NCBI GenBank assembly: GCA_022264855.1
Contig: JABYQU010000041.1
Location: forward strand, 248,001 to 312,000
Direction: 5' to 3'
DNA: 64,000 bases
DNA from: Lenzites betulinus
Lineage: Eukaryota; Basidiomycota; Agaricomycetes; Polyporales; Polyporaceae
How positions within the stretch are numbered: the first letter of the stretch is position 1; each line of letters opens with the position of its first letter. The position numbers and the translations under genes were made by a program. Below the pieces are notes generated by a model. It searched no databases. It worked only from the letters and a program-made list of their open reading frames with translations, and had not been told where the DNA came from. Positions 48,038 through 58,404 of this stretch are shown here, in pieces.

Positions 48038-49987
48038 TCACCGCCTTGGCATCCCGCGCCCCCGCCCCCGCAGTGCGCGCTGGGCCGTCCCTGGCGGCGC
48101 CTTCGGCCCCGGGTTTTGCTAGAAACATGTAGCGTGTTAGCACTGTCCGGGATACACGGAAGAACGTATTCACCCCTTCGTTCTGCGGCGCGCGGACGGT
48201 CTCGTCGACGCTGAGGATCAAACAGGCGGCCTCCGTCGCGCTGCTGATCGCGTTCACCTTCACCAGACTCGGCTCCCAAACGAACGCGTCCAGGTTGTTC
48301 CGGATGCCCTCCACGCCGTCGACATCGACGCCGAACCACTGCTCCCCGTTCGCGTGCTTCATCCGCAGCTTGTTCAGGATGTCGGTGGAGTCCAGGCCCG
48401 CATTGTCGCAGATTTGTCTAGGGATAACTTCCAGCGCTTTCGCGAATGCGATCATGACCAGCTGAAGTTTGCCCGGAATCGATAAGGCGTGCTTCCGGAT
48501 ACGAGACGACAGATCTAGCTGTGTGTCAGTCGCAAGGGGTGAGCAAGTCTCTCCGAAAACAGGTCGGGGATCATGTACCTCAATTGCGCCACCTCCAGCG
48601 ACGATGTCGCCGTTTTTTACCGCTCGCTTTACCACCATGATAGCGTCGTGCAGACTGCGCTCGACCTCCTCGATGAATTGCTCAGCGCCACCTCTGAGCA
48701 GAAGGGTACATGTCTTCGCCTTGGGACACTCCCTGAACAGGTTGAAGCGCTCTCCGCCAATCTGCCTCTCCTCGAAGGTACCGCAAGTACCGAGATACTC
48801 GCGTTTGATGTCAGAGCACGTCGATTGGATGGATCCGCCGACGGCCTGGACGACGCGCTGGAGGTCGTCCGCAGCCACACGGCCGGCACAGAAAATATCG
48901 CGGTCCGCGAACCACTGCGTCGCGAGATCGCCGATGGGGAGCTTGCTCAAGACAACCTTCGCACCTGTCTTCTCAATGGCCTCCAATTTGCGGTAGATGA
49001 TCTCCCATTCCGCGTCGACGATCGCCTGGTAGTCCGCGACGTGCTCGACGCGCACCTCCGCGTTGTCCTTTTCCGCTTTCAGCTCAAGCTCAACGTTCAA
49101 GCTGAGAATCAGGGGGTCCCGGAACGACTTGGGCTGCTGCTCCGCGCCGGCGTAGGTGAAGGTCTTTTTGAATGCAACGCCCTGGATGAGAAGAGAATCC
49201 TGCATGCCACCGCCAGGGATCTTCTTCACGCCGATGAGGTTCTCGTTCAGTTCCTCTTGGTCCAGACATTGGACAGCATCGACGACCATTTTCGAGAAAA
49301 ACGGCTTTTCTGAGTGGATCAACTTCGAAGACATCGATGTTGACGCGCACTTGAGGAGAAGGGAGCGGAATTGTCTGAGGGATACGTCAATCGCGTTGTA
49401 GCATATGACGAAGAATGCGGCTCACTCGGGGTCCGACTTGTCAACAGTGATCTGCACGGACTTTATGTGTTCTATGGCCTGCAAATATATATAAGAGGAT
49501 GCGCAGGGTAAATCATGAGAAGCACTAACGAGGTCGGAGGCTTTCCGGAAACCTTTCATGATGATATGTGGGCTGACGCCCTCCTCGATGTACCCCCGGA
49601 CCTCCTTCAAAAGTTGGGCTGCGAGAAGGACGACACTAGTCGTTCCATCTCCAACTTCCGCATCTTGCGCGCGAGCAATATCGACGAGTGTACGCGCGGC
49701 AGGATGCACGATGTCTAGAAGCTTGAGGATAGTCGCGCCATCGTTGGTGATCTGAGCCTCGCCACGCTCGTTCACGATGAGCTTGTCCATGCCGCGAGGA
49801 CCGAGAGTACTCGAAAGAGTCTCCGAGATCGCAAGGCATGCCGAGATGTTAGAGAGGAGCTGGGGCTTTCCTTGCGAAGTGTCCGTGCCCTCCTTAAGAA
49901 GGACTACGGTAGGTTGCTGTGGACCGTCAATCAACGCGTTTTTGTTAACACATAAGCATTACGTACCATCGGAAGTCCGCGCTGCAT
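48038..49987 (-). CDS. CCT7: T-complex protein 1 subunit eta (CCT7)
   Basis: Six minus-strand exons: 49987-49967, 49916-49530, 49478-49426, 49374-48579, 48518-48174, 48118-48038; 560 aa. CCT/TRiC is the cytosolic group II chaperonin that folds actin, tubulin and WD-repeat proteins; eta is one of eight subunits per ring. Eta identity comes from [17 protein letters not shown] near the start, [20 protein letters not shown], and the Gly/Arg C terminus [10 protein letters not shown]. Chaperonin motifs are intact: [39 protein letters not shown] (the GDGTT nucleotide loop) and the [13 protein letters not shown] segment. The first coding exon is 21 nt (MQRGLPM). Splicing the last intron is required for the proper GRGRGM tail; reading through gives a different, Lys/Ala-rich end. 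Confidence 0.95.
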
Positions 49988-50264
49988 TTTGAGAGACAGA
50001 AACGCAGTTGGATGAAGGAATGAAGAAGGGACTCGGAGAGCAGCAAGCAAGGCAGACGCGGCTCATGCACTTTCGATTGATTTCGCGTAGCTTACGCGCC
50101 CGGGATGCGTGGGAATACCTTACCATAAAAATCAAGCGCTCCCTGTTTGCATATATTGACGCGTCGGTGCCGCGTCGGTGGCTGCAAATGAGTGCGCGCT
50201 CGACGCGTCTCCAGCACGCTCACTCATCCTCTCGCACTCAGCGCATTTCCCTCCGTCCCCAACC
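49988..50264. promoter_or_regulatory. Bidirectional CCT7/RAD5 promoter with two MCB-type sites
   Basis: 277 bp between divergent starts. The palindromic octamer GACGCGTC occurs at 50158-50165 and 50202-50209, with related GCGTCGG half-sites at 50161 and 50172. ACGCGT is the core of the MluI cell-cycle box bound by the fungal MBF factor, which drives G1/S genes. Both sites lie within 110 bp of the RAD5 ATG, a fitting place for a replication-linked repair gene. Confidence 0.55.
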
Positions 50265-53200
50265 ATGGCTATCGACACGGAACAACCTTGCTTCTTTGCT
50301 GGATCTGACGACGAAGACATGCAGGTCGAAGTTCTCCCTTCCGCGGATCACCCTGTTGTAAATGCCGCCGCGCCTATTAACGATCAGTCTACGAGCGCGA
50401 TCCAATCGCGTTCGCCGACGCAGAAGCCTCTGTTCTTTGCGGACAGTGATGATGAGGACACAACAACACGCTATGGACTGGCTAAAATACCGACTCCTGG
50501 GCCTCCCGAAACAACAGACGAGTCTGAGCTTGACCTCGATGTAGACATGCCTGAGTTTGTTGACGCACCACGCGCGCCGAGCGTGTCTAGCATCTCGTCT
50601 GGTGCCGACGATATGCGCGCGTCGTCGCCGTCTCTACCACAACCTCGCACGAGCCATGAAGAGCGCCCTCAGAAACGCAGGAAGCTGTCCCCCCAACCCG
50701 GACCCAGCCAGTCTCGCGCAACTGTTACTGACTCTATGTATCTGGGCTCCTTCCTGGTCGACAAGGCTTGGAGCACCGTTAAAGGCGCGGGATATGTGAA
50801 GGCTGGTGAAGAAATCCGCATCGAGAGGGAGGATATTGCGAAGCCTGCCCCTCCCCCGCCAGCCAAGAAGGCTAAGGAGAAAGGCGGCAAGAAGCAACTC
50901 ACGATCGCGAGCATGTTCAAGCCAGCCCCAGCCAAGCCGGCAAGGAAGAAGCAAGACTCGGTCGTTATTCTCACGAATACCAGAGGTTTCGGTGAGTATA
51001 TACACCTCCGCTCAGTTAAACGAGCTATAGCTGGTGTTTGTAGAGTTCGGCAGGCTCCCCCAGGACGTTGCCTCTTGGGTGTCGCGGCTATTAGATTTGG
51101 GTATGCGAGTTCAGTGTCTATACGAGTTGCATAATATTCATGATGGTACCCAGACATCGTCGAGTTCAAAAAGTGTACCATGGTCGAGTGTCCGGACAGG
51201 CTGGCTACCGGCGCAGACCTCATAGTTTCGCTCTCCGTGTATATCAAGGCGTCTGCCTTCCGTCCGCCGTCCGTTTCTTCGGACGAGAAGGGAAAGGTTA
51301 TGTTCAACGAGGGCCAAGAGACTGAGGACGAGCAGATACTTCGAGAGCGCAAGACCTCGCTGGTTAGCTTGTTCAAGCGCATCAATCTTAAGCCTCGCAA
51401 GGGAAACAACCTGAAGTCGCGGCTCGATAAAGCGGATTTGGCGTTGCTCACTCAAGTGCCCAACGCAGCTAAAACGCGAAATCCGACTCAGTCTGGCAAC
51501 GGGGAGGACGACGATGAGGAAAGCGACATCACCGATGAGCAGTTGAACATGATATACAAGAAGTTCGTCGCTTGAGTTATAACCCACCGGGGAGCGCTCA
51601 TGAGAATTTGTTAGAGCTCAGCAGAACGATCGCGAGCTTGCCGAGATGGACCCGGCCGACACATTCACTCTGAAGCTCCGTGGATACCAGAGACAGGCGC
51701 TTTGGTGTGTAAAACCCAGGTCCGGTGCTTCGTGTATCCGTCAAAGTACTGAGTAACTGGTAGCTGGATGCACTCCATCGAGACTGGCGCGGCATCCGCA
51801 CTAGAAGCAAAGTCTATGCACCCTCTGTGGAAGGAGTGAGTCGCGCTTCGGCTCCAGTGTCTATGATGCTCACCTCTGGCGAAGATATACGTTTCCGTTC
51901 GATCCCAACAATGAGATGATCGATCTCACAGCGGACGAGCAACCGTTCTACTTTAATGAGTACTCTGGCGAGCTAAGCCTAGACTTTCCTAAGGCCGAGA
52001 GGAAGTGCAAGGGTGGAATTCTTGCGTGAGTCGTTGAAACTATGATTGAGGCTTCATATAGATGCTGATGTAGCACTAGGGATGGTGAGACGTGTGTCCA
52101 TACCGTATAGCGCACATCACTGACAGTCATTTACGATCCGAATGATTTCTAGAGAGTAAGTGCGGCCCACATGTGTTTTACTCAGCATACTGAACATGGC
52201 GTTGCAGTGGGTATGGGCAAGACAATCATGTTGTCAGCACTTATCCAGACAGCCCGCGGGCCCGAGCTCCCTGAAGAGGTCGACCCTGGCGCATCTTCAA
52301 AACGGCGGCAACTCAAGCTCAACAATGCGTTCCGAGTCGCACCGAAGGGGCCTCCGCAGCCGCGGAAGGGTCCTTCAGCGACGCTCATCGTCGCCCCGAC
52401 TTCGCTCCTCTCGCAGTGGGCGGAAGAGCTGCAGCGCTCGAGCAAGCCAGATACGCTGAAAGTGCTCGTGTGGCACGGGCAAAACAGGCTCGACTTAGAC
52501 GCCGCTGTGGACGGCGCAGGCGCGACGGATGTCGTCATCACGTCGTACGGGACCCTCGTGTCTGAGTATGCCAAACATGAGAGGCAACCATCCCCCATTT
52601 TCGAGGGTGTGTCCATCACTTGATGTTGTCAGCGTGTATCTATTGCTGATAGCTAGTGTTTTACAGTGGAATGGCTGCGTAAGCAATTTGTGCTGAGAGG
52701 AAATGTATTCGACTCGGATCTCACTTCCACATAGGCATTGTTCTGGACGAGGCTCACCACATCAAGTCGCGCACAAGCAAGAGCGCGAAGGCTGTGTACA
52801 CCCTGCGTGCACGGCGGCGATGGGCAGTCACTGGCACGCCTATCGTGAACCGCCTAGAAGATCTATATTCGCTTCTGTGCGTGGAGCGTATAACCGCGAT
52901 GTTGACTTATACTGATAGATGACCCTGATGTAGTAAATTTCTGGACTTCACGCCTTGGTCGAACCACACATTCTTCCGCTCGTGAGTGCTGCAATACCTT
53001 TTACGATTGAAGCTGTCTCAGTTCACGCTGACTGCTCTGCAGTTTTATCACCCTGCCTTTCTTGGCGCGGGACCGCAAGGCCGTGGAGGTAGTCCAAATC
53101 ATCTTGGAAAGCGTCTTGCTGCGTCGAGAGAAGGATATGCTCGACTCTGACGGCAAGAAAATCGTCGAATTACCCTCCAAAGAGGTATGTCATGCCGTCC

Positions 53201-54844
53201 CTGCTCAGGAAACGTTTGATACATATTGGACCAGATCTCCATCGTGACCCTGGAGTTCTCACCGCTGGAGCGCAAGATCTACGACTCGTTGTACTCGGAC
53301 GCCAAGAAGGATTTCGAGCACCTGAATGAGAAGGGCCTCGTCAGCCGCAACTACACGCACATCCTCGCGATGCTGATGCGGTTAGCACATAAACCATGTT
53401 ACCTTCGTCTTGTCCCTCACCCGCATCTACCAGGCTACGCCGCGCGGTTCTTCACCCCAACCTGGTACTCTCGCCAAGCGACAGTGCCGCCCCCAAAGCC
53501 CCAGCCGGAAGCGGCGCCATCGATCTGAACGAGCTAATTCAACGCTTCGGCAAGGGCGATAACGCGGCTGGGGACAGCAACGTGTACGCCGAGGGCGTCC
53601 TTGCGAATCTTGGGCAGGAGGAGAACGCGGAATGCCCGATCTGCTTCGACGTGATGGAGACGCCTACCATCCTGCCTGATTGCATGCATCAGTGGTAGGC
53701 TTCCTCGATCTTCAGTGTGGTTGAGACGGCTGGGCTGATCTGCATGTAGTTGCAAGGATTGCATCGTTGCGTTCATCGAACGCTGTCGGGAGAAGGACGA
53801 AGACGGCAAATGTCCGACCTGTTTCCGTGGACCTGTGCGGGTACGTCTCCGTCCATTGCTGTTTTATTCCTGTCTACATGCGTGACTGTAGGAGAGCGAT
53901 CTCCTGGAAGTCGTCCGCTCGCGCAACACTGGCGGCGCGGGCCCCAGCGACCCCACGCAAGGAGCCCCGCCACCCACCGTCACGCTGCGGCGGAACGACT
54001 TCCGCTCGTCCACAAAGCTCGAGGCGCTCATCCAGGACCTCCGTGCGTCTCCATCCCCATCATCACATCTACCTACATCGCTCACTCACCGCTCCACATG
54101 CACAGGCCGGCTGCGAGACCAGGACCCATGCTTCCGTGCGGTTGTCTTCTCGCAGTTCACGTCCTTCCTCGACCTGATCCAGATCGTGCTCGAGCGCGAG
54201 AACTTCGTGTGGTACCGCTTCGACGGCTCGATGGACATCCGGCGGCGCAACGAGGCCGTGAACGGGTTCAAGGCCGCGTCGCGCGAGGCGAAGGTGCTCA
54301 TCGTTAGTTTGAAGGCTGGGGGTGTGGGGCTGAATGTGCGTGGGTCGCTTGTGGGGTGTGGGGTGGATTGTGCTGACTGTGTGCGCGTTGGTAGCTCACG
54401 AACGCGAATCATGTGTATATGGTACGTCTCAGGCTGCTGAATCGGCCATCGACGCCTGTCACTCACGCTTGGTTCTCGTAGATGGATTGCTGGTGGAATG
54501 CGGCAACCGAGAACCAAGGTGCGGCTTTCTTTCGCTGACACCAACACCGACTGACCGAGCGAAACAGCCATCGACCGCGTGCACCGAATCGGCCAAGAAA
54601 AGCCCGTCTACGTCAAACACTTCATCGTGCGCCCACCCATCCTCCCCCGCATGCCCACAAACTCACAGACTCACGACATATATGTTATCAGGTCGCGGGC
54701 ACGATCGAGCGCCGCATTCTGCAGATCCAGAAGCGCAAGACCGCGATCGTGAAGGAGGCGTTCAAGGGCAAGCGCGACGGCGACCCGGAGAGCATCGAGA
54801 ACCTCAAGATCATGTTTGGGGACACGGACGCCGATGTGGTATGA
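50265..54844 (+). CDS. RAD5: Rad5-type SNF2 helicase and RING E3 ligase (postreplication repair)
   Basis: 22 exons: 50265-50991, 51044-51100, 51154-51562, 51615-51704, 51764-51835, 51885-52025, 52080-52084, 52153-52155, 52208-52606, 52667-52678, 52735-52876, 52934-52981, 53043-53184, 53235-53380, 53434-53694, 53750-53840, 53892-54042, 54106-54335, 54395-54421, 54482-54518, 54568-54626, 54692-54844; 1133 aa. Rad5/HLTF polyubiquitinates PCNA with Ubc13-Mms2 and remodels stalled forks. A HIRAN domain ([19 protein letters not shown]) comes first, then the SNF2 ATPase with Walker A ADEMGMGKT (~498-506) and DEAH box (~642), an embedded C3HC4 RING (CPIC at ~861 to CPTC), and the helicase C half ([32 protein letters not shown]). 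A PIP-like QLTIASMF sits at 211-218. Exons 7 and 8 are 5 and 3 nt. Confidence 0.96.
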
Positions 54845-55255
54845 GTGTGGGTGTGTGTATGAGAGGAGAGGATGATACTGTGTTCACGATAACAATGCTG
54901 GATGTATGCTATAGAATTGAGAGTTGTGCAATGCTAGGATCGGAAGTTGTTTCGTAAACCTTGGAAGTCGGAGGCTTGATTCTACATGATGCATGATGGC
55001 CCATTTCCCTCAATTAGCACATATGTGAGGACAATACGATGGATCGACCTGAGGGTGTTTGCACAGGGGGCGGCCCCGTGTTAGGTACCAAGTATCCGCC
55101 CCGCTTTTCATGGAACGAGGTTCGATGGGTTGGACGCCGGCTCCTCCGAGTGCGCCCGCCCATGTGTTGCTAGTATTGACGCGAAGGTCTGCAAACCTCC
55201 GCCCCCTCCACCCAAGCTTCCCCGACCCCCTCAGCACAGCGCAAAACAAAACATA
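54845..55255. other. Intergenic RAD5-tRNA-Leu
   Basis: 411 bp, no gene supported. An open frame at 55059-55316 overlaps the tRNA and is not considered coding. Confidence 0.6.
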
Positions 55256-55335
55256 TGACGAGAGTGGGATTCGAACCCACGCCCTTTCGGACCAGATCCT
55301 TAGTCTGGCGCCTTAGACCGCTCGGCCATCTCGCC
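55256..55335 (-). tRNA. tRNA-Leu (AAG)
   Basis: Minus-strand class II cloverleaf: acceptor GGCGAGA with TCTCGTC, D arm GCCGAGCGGTCTAAGGC, anticodon arm CCAGA-CTAAGGA-TCTGG (anticodon AAG), variable arm TCCGAAAGGGC, T arm GTGGG-TTCGAAT-CCCAC, discriminator A. No intron. Confidence 0.93.
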
Positions 55336-55608
55336 TTATGTCTCTGCGCTTATGAGGTGTATCAAACAACAAAGATGTCTCGGCGCTGAAAACAGCATAC
55401 CGAGCACGGACTTCAAGTCGGCGAGTCGATATTTTGTCGTGCCACGGTCTAGTTATGCGATTACATTTGCGCTGACTGGGATTATGCCGCGTGTAAAGCG
55501 TTTAGCGATAAGTTGGAAGGCGGGTGGGACAAGGGCTTGAATAGACCGGTGTGGAGAAGTCGTGCTGAGGCTGTCGTGCGATGAGTACTACTTAGTGTGA
55601 GTCTCGGA
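55336..55608. other. Spacer between tRNA-Leu and the duplicated block
   Basis: 273 bp with no recognisable feature. Confidence 0.5.
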
Positions 55609-55986
55609 GTTCGGAGTGAATGTGTGAGCGCTCGCCGAACATGTACATCCCGTTCAAACTATAATGTATATACGGGGATCGCAAGGGATCGAAGCAACAG
55701 ACATTGTCGCCGGTGCTCGGGGTGCGCAATTGATTGGTTGCCCGACACCGAGCCCGGCCGGAGGAGGCGGGGCGGCCGTACATGCCGCAAGCAAGCGGCT
55801 TGCACGATGTGCTGTGCAAGTCTCACAAGAGACACCTTGAGGAGGGAACATGCTAGCCTTCACGCCTATGACATCCGAATACACGCTGGGTCCGCGAGGC
55901 CTTTTCACTCGTGCGCGTTCTGCAGGTCAAGAACCGGCGCGTTCATGGATTCATCGCCCGCCGTGGAGTATATAAGAAAACACAGC
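55609..55986 (+). repeat. Tandem duplicated promoter-like block, copy 1
   Basis: A segment of about 378 bp starting GTTCGGAGTGAATG and ending in a TATA region (GAGTATATAAGAAAACACAG; TATATAAG at 55969-55976). It recurs 423 bp downstream with high identity and a few indels. The beginning has a GTTCGG...CCGAAC inverted pair around AGCGCTC. Neither copy encodes a recognisable protein. Confidence 0.85.
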
Positions 55987-56031
55987 CTGTCTTGCGACGA
56001 GTATAAGGATGTGAGTGAGTGCTGCTGTAAC

Positions 56032-56405
56032 GTTCGGAGTGAATGTGTGAGCGCTCGCCGAACATGTACATCCCGTTCAAACTATAATGTATATACGGGG
56101 ATCGCAAGGGATCGAAGCAACAGACATTGTCGCCGGTGCTCGGGGTAAGCAATTGATTGGTTGCCCGACACCGAGCCCGGCCGGAGGAGGCGGGGCCGCC
56201 GTACATGCCGCAAGCAAGTGGCTTGCGCGATGTGCTGTGAGTGCCGCAAGAGAAACCTTGAAGAGGGAAACGAGGTAGCCTTTACCCCGACATACAAACA
56301 CACGTTGGGCCGGCGAGGCCTCTTCACTCGTACGCGTTCTGCAGGTCACAAACCGGCGAGTTCATGAATTCATCGCCTGCCGTGGAGTATATAAGAAAAC
56401 ACAGC
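56032..56405 (+). repeat. Tandem duplicated promoter-like block, copy 2
   Basis: Second copy of the block at 55609-55986, about 374 bp, with its own TATATAAG at 56388-56395. The two copies differ most in the stretch about 250-300 bp into the unit, just after GAGGGAA. Copy 2 is followed by the 3' end of the Zn2Cys6 gene on the other strand, so transcription from it would run antisense into that gene. Confidence 0.85.
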
Positions 56406-56593
56406 ACCGATATCAAGATAGACCGTGGCAAGATCTAGCGATCGCCCGCCCCATACATACACGGCCTCGGGCTCCAAAACAGGACAGCTAGCGCATAACA
56501 GGCAGCGATACAAATACACGATGTCCGTCATCGCCCCCACACGTACACAAGAACCGAAGGAAAGAAGAAGAACACAGTGCTAATACCGGCGCG

Positions 56594-57442
56594 TCATACG
56601 ATGGCCTCGCCGATGCTGAAGTGCACCTGGTCGCCCTCGGCGAGGGTGAGGCGCACGGGGAGGCGCGGGTCGATGCGCACGGGCGCGCTGGAGCCGACGA
56701 AGAAGTCGCCGCGGGTGAAGTTGCGCGTGATCGCGGCCGTCTCCTCCTCGGTGAGCGGGCGCGGCCGTTTTGCGGGGCGGAAGGACGACGTCGAGGGCGC
56801 GGCGGGGGCGGAGGTGGACGGCGCGGGCGGGGCGGCGGCGGGCGGGTTCGCGACGAAGGTGCTGTTGTAGTCGTAGTAGTGCGGGTGCGCGAGGCCCTGC
56901 ATCGGCGGGGGGTAGGCCATCGCGGCGGGGAAGGGCGGGACCTGGGCTGGGGACGGGTGAGCGGGGACGGGGATGGAGGCGGGGGGTGAGGGTGCTTACG
57001 GGGCTGCGCCTGGGGCTGGTGGTTCTGGGGCTCGGCGTCGGGATCGGGGTAGGCGCAACTGGCCCCGAGGCCCCTCTTGAGGCAGCTCTGCGCGATGGTG
57101 AGGAGGCGAGGAGGAGCGGGAGGAGCGAGACTAACCTGGCATGGCAAGACCTCGCTGCAGCGAGTTTTGCCGGAGTGGCAAGCGGTGCAGGCGCGACGGA
57201 CGGAGGGCGCCTTGGCTGTTCACGGCGGCGGAGACGGTCAGGACGGGGGCGGCGACGGAGGAGACGGGGGCAGACGCACGCTTGCGGGAGGCCTCGGCCT
57301 GGGCGGCGCTGCCGGCGAGCTGCTGCTGCGGCTGGTGCAGGTCGGCCGCGAGCGCAGGGTTGTGCTGCTGCAGCTGCTGGGTGTCGATCGACGGAGCGGC
57401 CGCGTCCTGCGCCGGCGTAGAGGCCTCTGAGAGGGCCGACAT
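56594..57442 (-). CDS. Zn(2)-C6 fungal-type transcription factor (short)
   Basis: Four minus-strand exons: 57442-57280, 57215-57136, 57087-57000, 56946-56594; 227 aa. After a Gln/Ala-rich N terminus, splicing of a GTGCGT...CAG intron brings RRACTACHSGKTRCSEVLPC into frame with SCLKRGLGASCAY. This gives the six zinc-binding cysteines at residues 64, 67, 74, 80, 83 and 92 (CX2CX6CX5CX2CX8C). The basic segment SGKTR and the loop proline (LPC) are present, so DNA binding to CGG half-sites is expected. The C-terminal part is Pro/Ala-rich with a folded-looking end (LTEEETAAITRNFTRGDFF...RLTLAEGDQVHFSIGEAIV). There is no fungal-specific TF middle homology region. Targets unknown. Confidence 0.82.
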
Positions 57443-57633
57443 CGTCGTGATGGGCGGGCTTTCCGGGCGTCTCCCTCCCGCCGCCCCCCTTATGCCCCGC
57501 GCGTTGCCGACCGGTCGCCGGTACGGTCACGACAGTGTCACCCTATGGTCACGCGCTCGTCACATCCCCCGGCCTTTCCGGTGTGTCAGGCGCGGTCAGG
57601 CGCCGCTCGGGCTCGGAGCGTCCGACCACGATC
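57443..57633. promoter_or_regulatory. 191-bp shared promoter of two transcription factor genes
   Basis: The Zn2Cys6 gene (minus) and the bHLH gene (plus) start 191 bp apart, head to head. The spacer contains GCGACCGGTCGCCGGTACGGTCAC, split here as GACCGGTC (57508-57515, palindromic) followed by GCCGGTACGG, and several CGG/CCG triplets. No TATA box. Confidence 0.5.
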
Positions 57634-58404
57634 ATGTCTGCCCCGCACCCGCCCTCCCCGCACGACCCCGCCCTCGCCTTCGACGACTTCCCCTTCTTCA
57701 ACAGCCCCACGCACGCGCCCCTGCCGCCCCCGCCGCCACTCCCGCCGTCCACCGACCTCTTCTCCGCGTCCGAGACCACCGACCTCTTCGGCTTTCTCGA
57801 GAACTTTGACTGGGACTTTAACCTCGACCCCCAGCTCCCAGATGCCACCCGGGACCCCCTCTACCAGACACCGCTGCAGGAGACCGCCCCTCCGGGCCTC
57901 GACCAGCTCTCCCCGTCCTCCTCCCTCTTCGGTGCACAACAGCAGCAGCAGCAACCGTACCACCCGCAACCTCCGCCCCCAGCCCCCTTCCCTCCACCAC
58001 AGCAGTACGTAGACACCAAGCCGTCCATCCAGCCCCGGAGCCGCTCCCCCTCCACCTCCGCCTCGCCCTCCTCGCACGGCGGCACCGCCCCGCCGCGCCC
58101 CAAGCCGCCCCTCTCGACGCCGCAGAAACGGCTGAACCACATCATGTCCGAGCAGAAGCGGCGCAACGCGATCCGCGACGGCTACCTGCAGCTCACCACG
58201 CTGCTCGCGCCCGCCGGCGCGCCCCCGGGCTCGGGCATGCCCACGCGCGGGCGGCCCAAGGGCAGCGGCGGGCGCGGCCGCGGCACGAAGGGCAAGAGCG
58301 GCATCCTCTTCCGCGCGCGCGAGTACATCCGCTGGCTCGAGGAGGGCCGCGCCGCGCTCCTGGAGGAGGTCGCGAAGGCCGAGGCCGCCGCCGGAATCCG
58401 GTAG
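57634..58404 (+). CDS. bHLH transcription factor with AT-hook-like loop
   Basis: Single exon, 256 aa. The N-terminal 160 residues are Pro/Ser-rich with a hexa-Gln run and aromatic-acidic patches (FDDFPFFN, LFGFLENFDWDFNLD) that look like an activation domain. Basic region and helix 1 span about residues 165-191 (KRLNHIMSEQKRRNAIRDGY), with His169, Glu173 and Arg177 in the positions that read E-box DNA (CANNTG). Helix 2 spans about 221-245 (KSGILFRAREYIRWLEEGRA). The loop is unusually long (192-220) and carries RGRPKG plus Gly/Arg repeats, resembling an AT-hook. The start is the ATG before SAPHPP; an upstream in-frame frame start lacks an ATG context. No introns, unusual in this window. Confidence 0.85.
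   Translation: MSAPHPPSPHDPALAFDDFPFFNSPTHAPLPPPPPLPPSTDLFSASETTDLFGFLENFDWDFNLDPQLPDATRDPLYQTPLQETAPPGLDQLSPSSSLFGAQQQQQQPYHPQPPPPAPFPPPQQYVDTKPSIQPRSRSPSTSASPSSHGGTAPPRPKPPLSTPQKRLNHIMSEQKRRNAIRDGYLQLTTLLAPAGAPPGSGMPTRGRPKGSGGRGRGTKGKSGILFRAREYIRWLEEGRAALLEEVAKAEAAAGIR

Noticed and set aside
48573..49313. 246-aa + strand frame across CCT7
   Set aside because: Antisense shadow of a strongly conserved chaperonin exon.
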